Shown here piece after piece: positions 54,992-56,137 of a stretch of 56,137 nucleotides of DNA. The notes under the pieces are model-generated. The model was not told the DNA's origin, did not search any database, and saw only the letters and a list, made by a program, of their open reading frames with translations. Both the position numbers and the translations under genes were made by a program. Every line of letters starts with the position of its first letter. Positions within the stretch are counted from its first letter, which is position 1. Location: positions 1 through 56,137 of the forward strand of contig JAJEBT010000141.1 in NCBI GenBank assembly GCA_022822405.1, given 5' to 3'. The stretch is from Alphaproteobacteria bacterium. Its GTDB lineage: Bacteria > Pseudomonadota > Alphaproteobacteria > MPNO01 > UBA830.

Positions 54992-56137
54992 GTCTTGTGT
55001 AACGATATTTGTTATCAAAGGAGTGAACGACACCGGCGGGAGGCGGTTGGATGAGAGGCAAAGCGGTTGAAGTTGTGCTGAGCGCGGAGGAGCGCGAGTT
55101 TCTTGAAGCGCATGTGCGAAAGCACAAGGCGCCGAGGTCTCTGTCGGACCGTTGCAGGATGATCCTTCTCTGCGCCGAGGGGCTTCGAAACAGGGAGATT
55201 GCCGGGCGGATCGGTGTGCACGAGCACACGGTCGGCAAGTGGCGGCGGCGTTTTGCCGAGAAGCGCATCGAGGGTCTCTCGGACGAATACCGTCCCGGCC
55301 GGCCGCGCACGGTTACGGACGACAAGGTTGCGGAGGTTGTCGAGCGGACGCTGAACACGATGCCGAAGGACGCGACGCACTGGTCGGTGCGGAGCATGGC
55401 CGAGAAGACGGGCGTGTCGCACATGACGGTGCACCGGATCTGGTCTGCGTTCAGCCTGAAGCCGCACCGGAGCGAGACGTTCAAGCTTTCGAAGGATCCG
55501 CTGTTTGTCGACAAGGTGCGGGACATTGTGGGGCTCTACATGGCGCCGCCGGATCGCGCGGTCGTGCTGTGCGTGGACGAGAAGTCGCAGATCCAGGCGC
55601 TGGACCGGACGCAGCCGGTCCTGCCGATGGCGCCGGGGGTGGCCGAGCGGAGAACCCACGACTACGCCCGCCACGGCACGACGACGCTGTTCGCCGCGCT
55701 CGACATCGCCACCGGCGCGGTGATCGGCAAGTGCAGCAGGCGCCACCGCGCCACGGAGTTCCTCGGCTTCCTCAAGGAGGTCGAGGCGGCGGTGCCGGAA
55801 GGGCTGGACGTGCACCTGGTGATGGACAACTACGCGACGCACAAGACGGAGAAGGTCAGGAATTGGCTTGCGCGGCGCCGCCACTGGCATGTCCACTTCA
55901 CGCCGACCTCGGCGTCATGGCTCAACCAGGTCGAGCGCTGGTTCGCGGAACTGGCCAGGAAGAAACTGCAGAGAGGCGTCCACCGCTCGGTCGCCGAACT
56001 CAACGCCGACATCATGTCCTTCATCGACGCCCACAACGAAAAGCCGAAACCCTACAAGTGGGTCAAGTCCGCCGACGAGATCCTTGCGTCCGTCAGGAGG
56101 TTCTGTCTCAAGGCCAACCAACTCGGCGTGAACAAAG
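54992..56137 (+). mobile_element. IS630-family insertion sequence (right end outside window)
   Basis: An IS630-type element containing one transposase gene. IS630 inserts at TA; a TA at 54990-54991 followed by GTCTTGTGTAACGATA is the probable left end, placed about 60 bp before the transposase ATG. The right terminus lies beyond the window. The end assignment is inferred from the TA rule and gene position, not from both inverted repeats. Confidence 0.65.
55051..56137 (+). CDS. IS630-family transposase (3' end outside window)
   Basis: About 362 residues are visible with no stop, so the gene runs past the edge. The N-terminal half has a helix-turn-helix region ([39 protein letters not shown]) and a second HTH-like stretch around 113-133. 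The catalytic DDE triad is D176 ([15 protein letters not shown]), D259 (VMDNYATHK) and E295 (WLNQVERWF). A GGGAGGCGG site precedes the ATG. No frameshift or stop is seen in the visible part, so the element may be active. It sits just downstream of the GPP34 gene. Confidence 0.92.
   Translation, partial: MRGKAVEVVLSAEEREFLEAHVRKHKAPRSLSDRCRMILLCAEGLRNREIAGRIGVHEHTVGKWRRRFAEKRIEGLSDEYRPGRPRTVTDDKVAEVVERTLNTMPKDATHWSVRSMAEKTGVSHMTVHRIWSAFSLKPHRSETFKLSKDPLFVDKVRDIVGLYMAPPDRAVVLCVDEKSQIQALDRTQPVLPMAPGVAERRTHDYARHGTTTLFAALDIATGAVIGKCSRRHRATEFLGFLKEVEAAVPEGLDVHLVMDNYATHKTEKVRNWLARRRHWHVHFTPTSASWLNQVERWFAELARKKLQRGVHRSVAELNADIMSFIDAHNEKPKPYKWVKSADEILASVRRFCLKANQLGVNK

Overview
The window is GC-rich, densely packed bacterial chromosome, most consistent with an alphaproteobacterium of Rhodospirillales type (lineage inferred from gene order; no rRNA is present). 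The main clue is the block hemJ-hemH-hemE / 490 bp non-coding / maf-aroE-coaE-dnaQ-secB, an arrangement that in several Alphaproteobacteria surrounds the chromosomal replication origin. Further housekeeping neighbours (gshB, rsmI, lpoA-like, hemW, rdgB, rph, hrcA, grpE, dnaK, dnaJ) fit the same lineage. Genes overlap by a few bases at many junctions, so most are read as tight operons.

Layout. 1-4.2 kb: a small catabolic cluster (luciferase-like monooxygenase cut by the window edge, alpha/beta hydrolase, acyl-CoA dehydrogenase, and a convergent FAD monooxygenase). 4.2-6.7 kb: the last haem biosynthesis genes on the minus strand. 6.7-7.2 kb: a locally AT-rich gap with one perfect DnaA-box match, a candidate oriC. 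7.2-11.3 kb: maf, aroE, coaE, dnaQ, then secB and nth on the other strand. 11.5-24.8 kb: an accessory catabolic and transport region: TAXI-type TRAP transporter, cupin, DUF1185 protein, alpha/beta hydrolase, Rieske oxygenase, UbiD-family decarboxylase, acyl-CoA ligase and four consecutive EamA (DMT) permeases. Together these look like uptake, ring oxidation or decarboxylation, CoA activation and export for an unidentified, probably aromatic, acid.

24.9-38.6 kb: housekeeping genes: glutathione synthetase, a SirB1-like protein, a BON lipoprotein, RsmI, a LpoA-like activator, HemW, RdgB, RNase PH, then the heat-shock set hrcA-grpE and dnaK-dnaJ. A DUF1848 gene on the opposite strand separates grpE from dnaK, and a near-consensus alphaproteobacterial RpoH promoter precedes dnaK. 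38.7-42.3 kb: a MacAB-type efflux operon whose adaptor carries an unusual helical insertion.

43.1-52.5 kb is the most unusual part. On the plus strand lie a metal-type permease fused to an SPFH/band-7 domain, two more SPFH proteins (HflC-like and HflK-like), a type I periplasmic binding protein and a small membrane protein. Facing them on the minus strand is a complete znuA-znuC-znuB zinc importer. Zur-box-like sequences sit in the AT-rich leader at each outer end, so I infer one zinc-responsive island that couples Zn import to a membrane-scaffolded permease complex. 52.9-54.8 kb: a Pit-type phosphate permease overlapping a GPP34 (GOLPH3-like) gene. The window ends inside an IS630-family insertion sequence. 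I found no tRNA, rRNA, CRISPR array or convincing intrinsic terminator.
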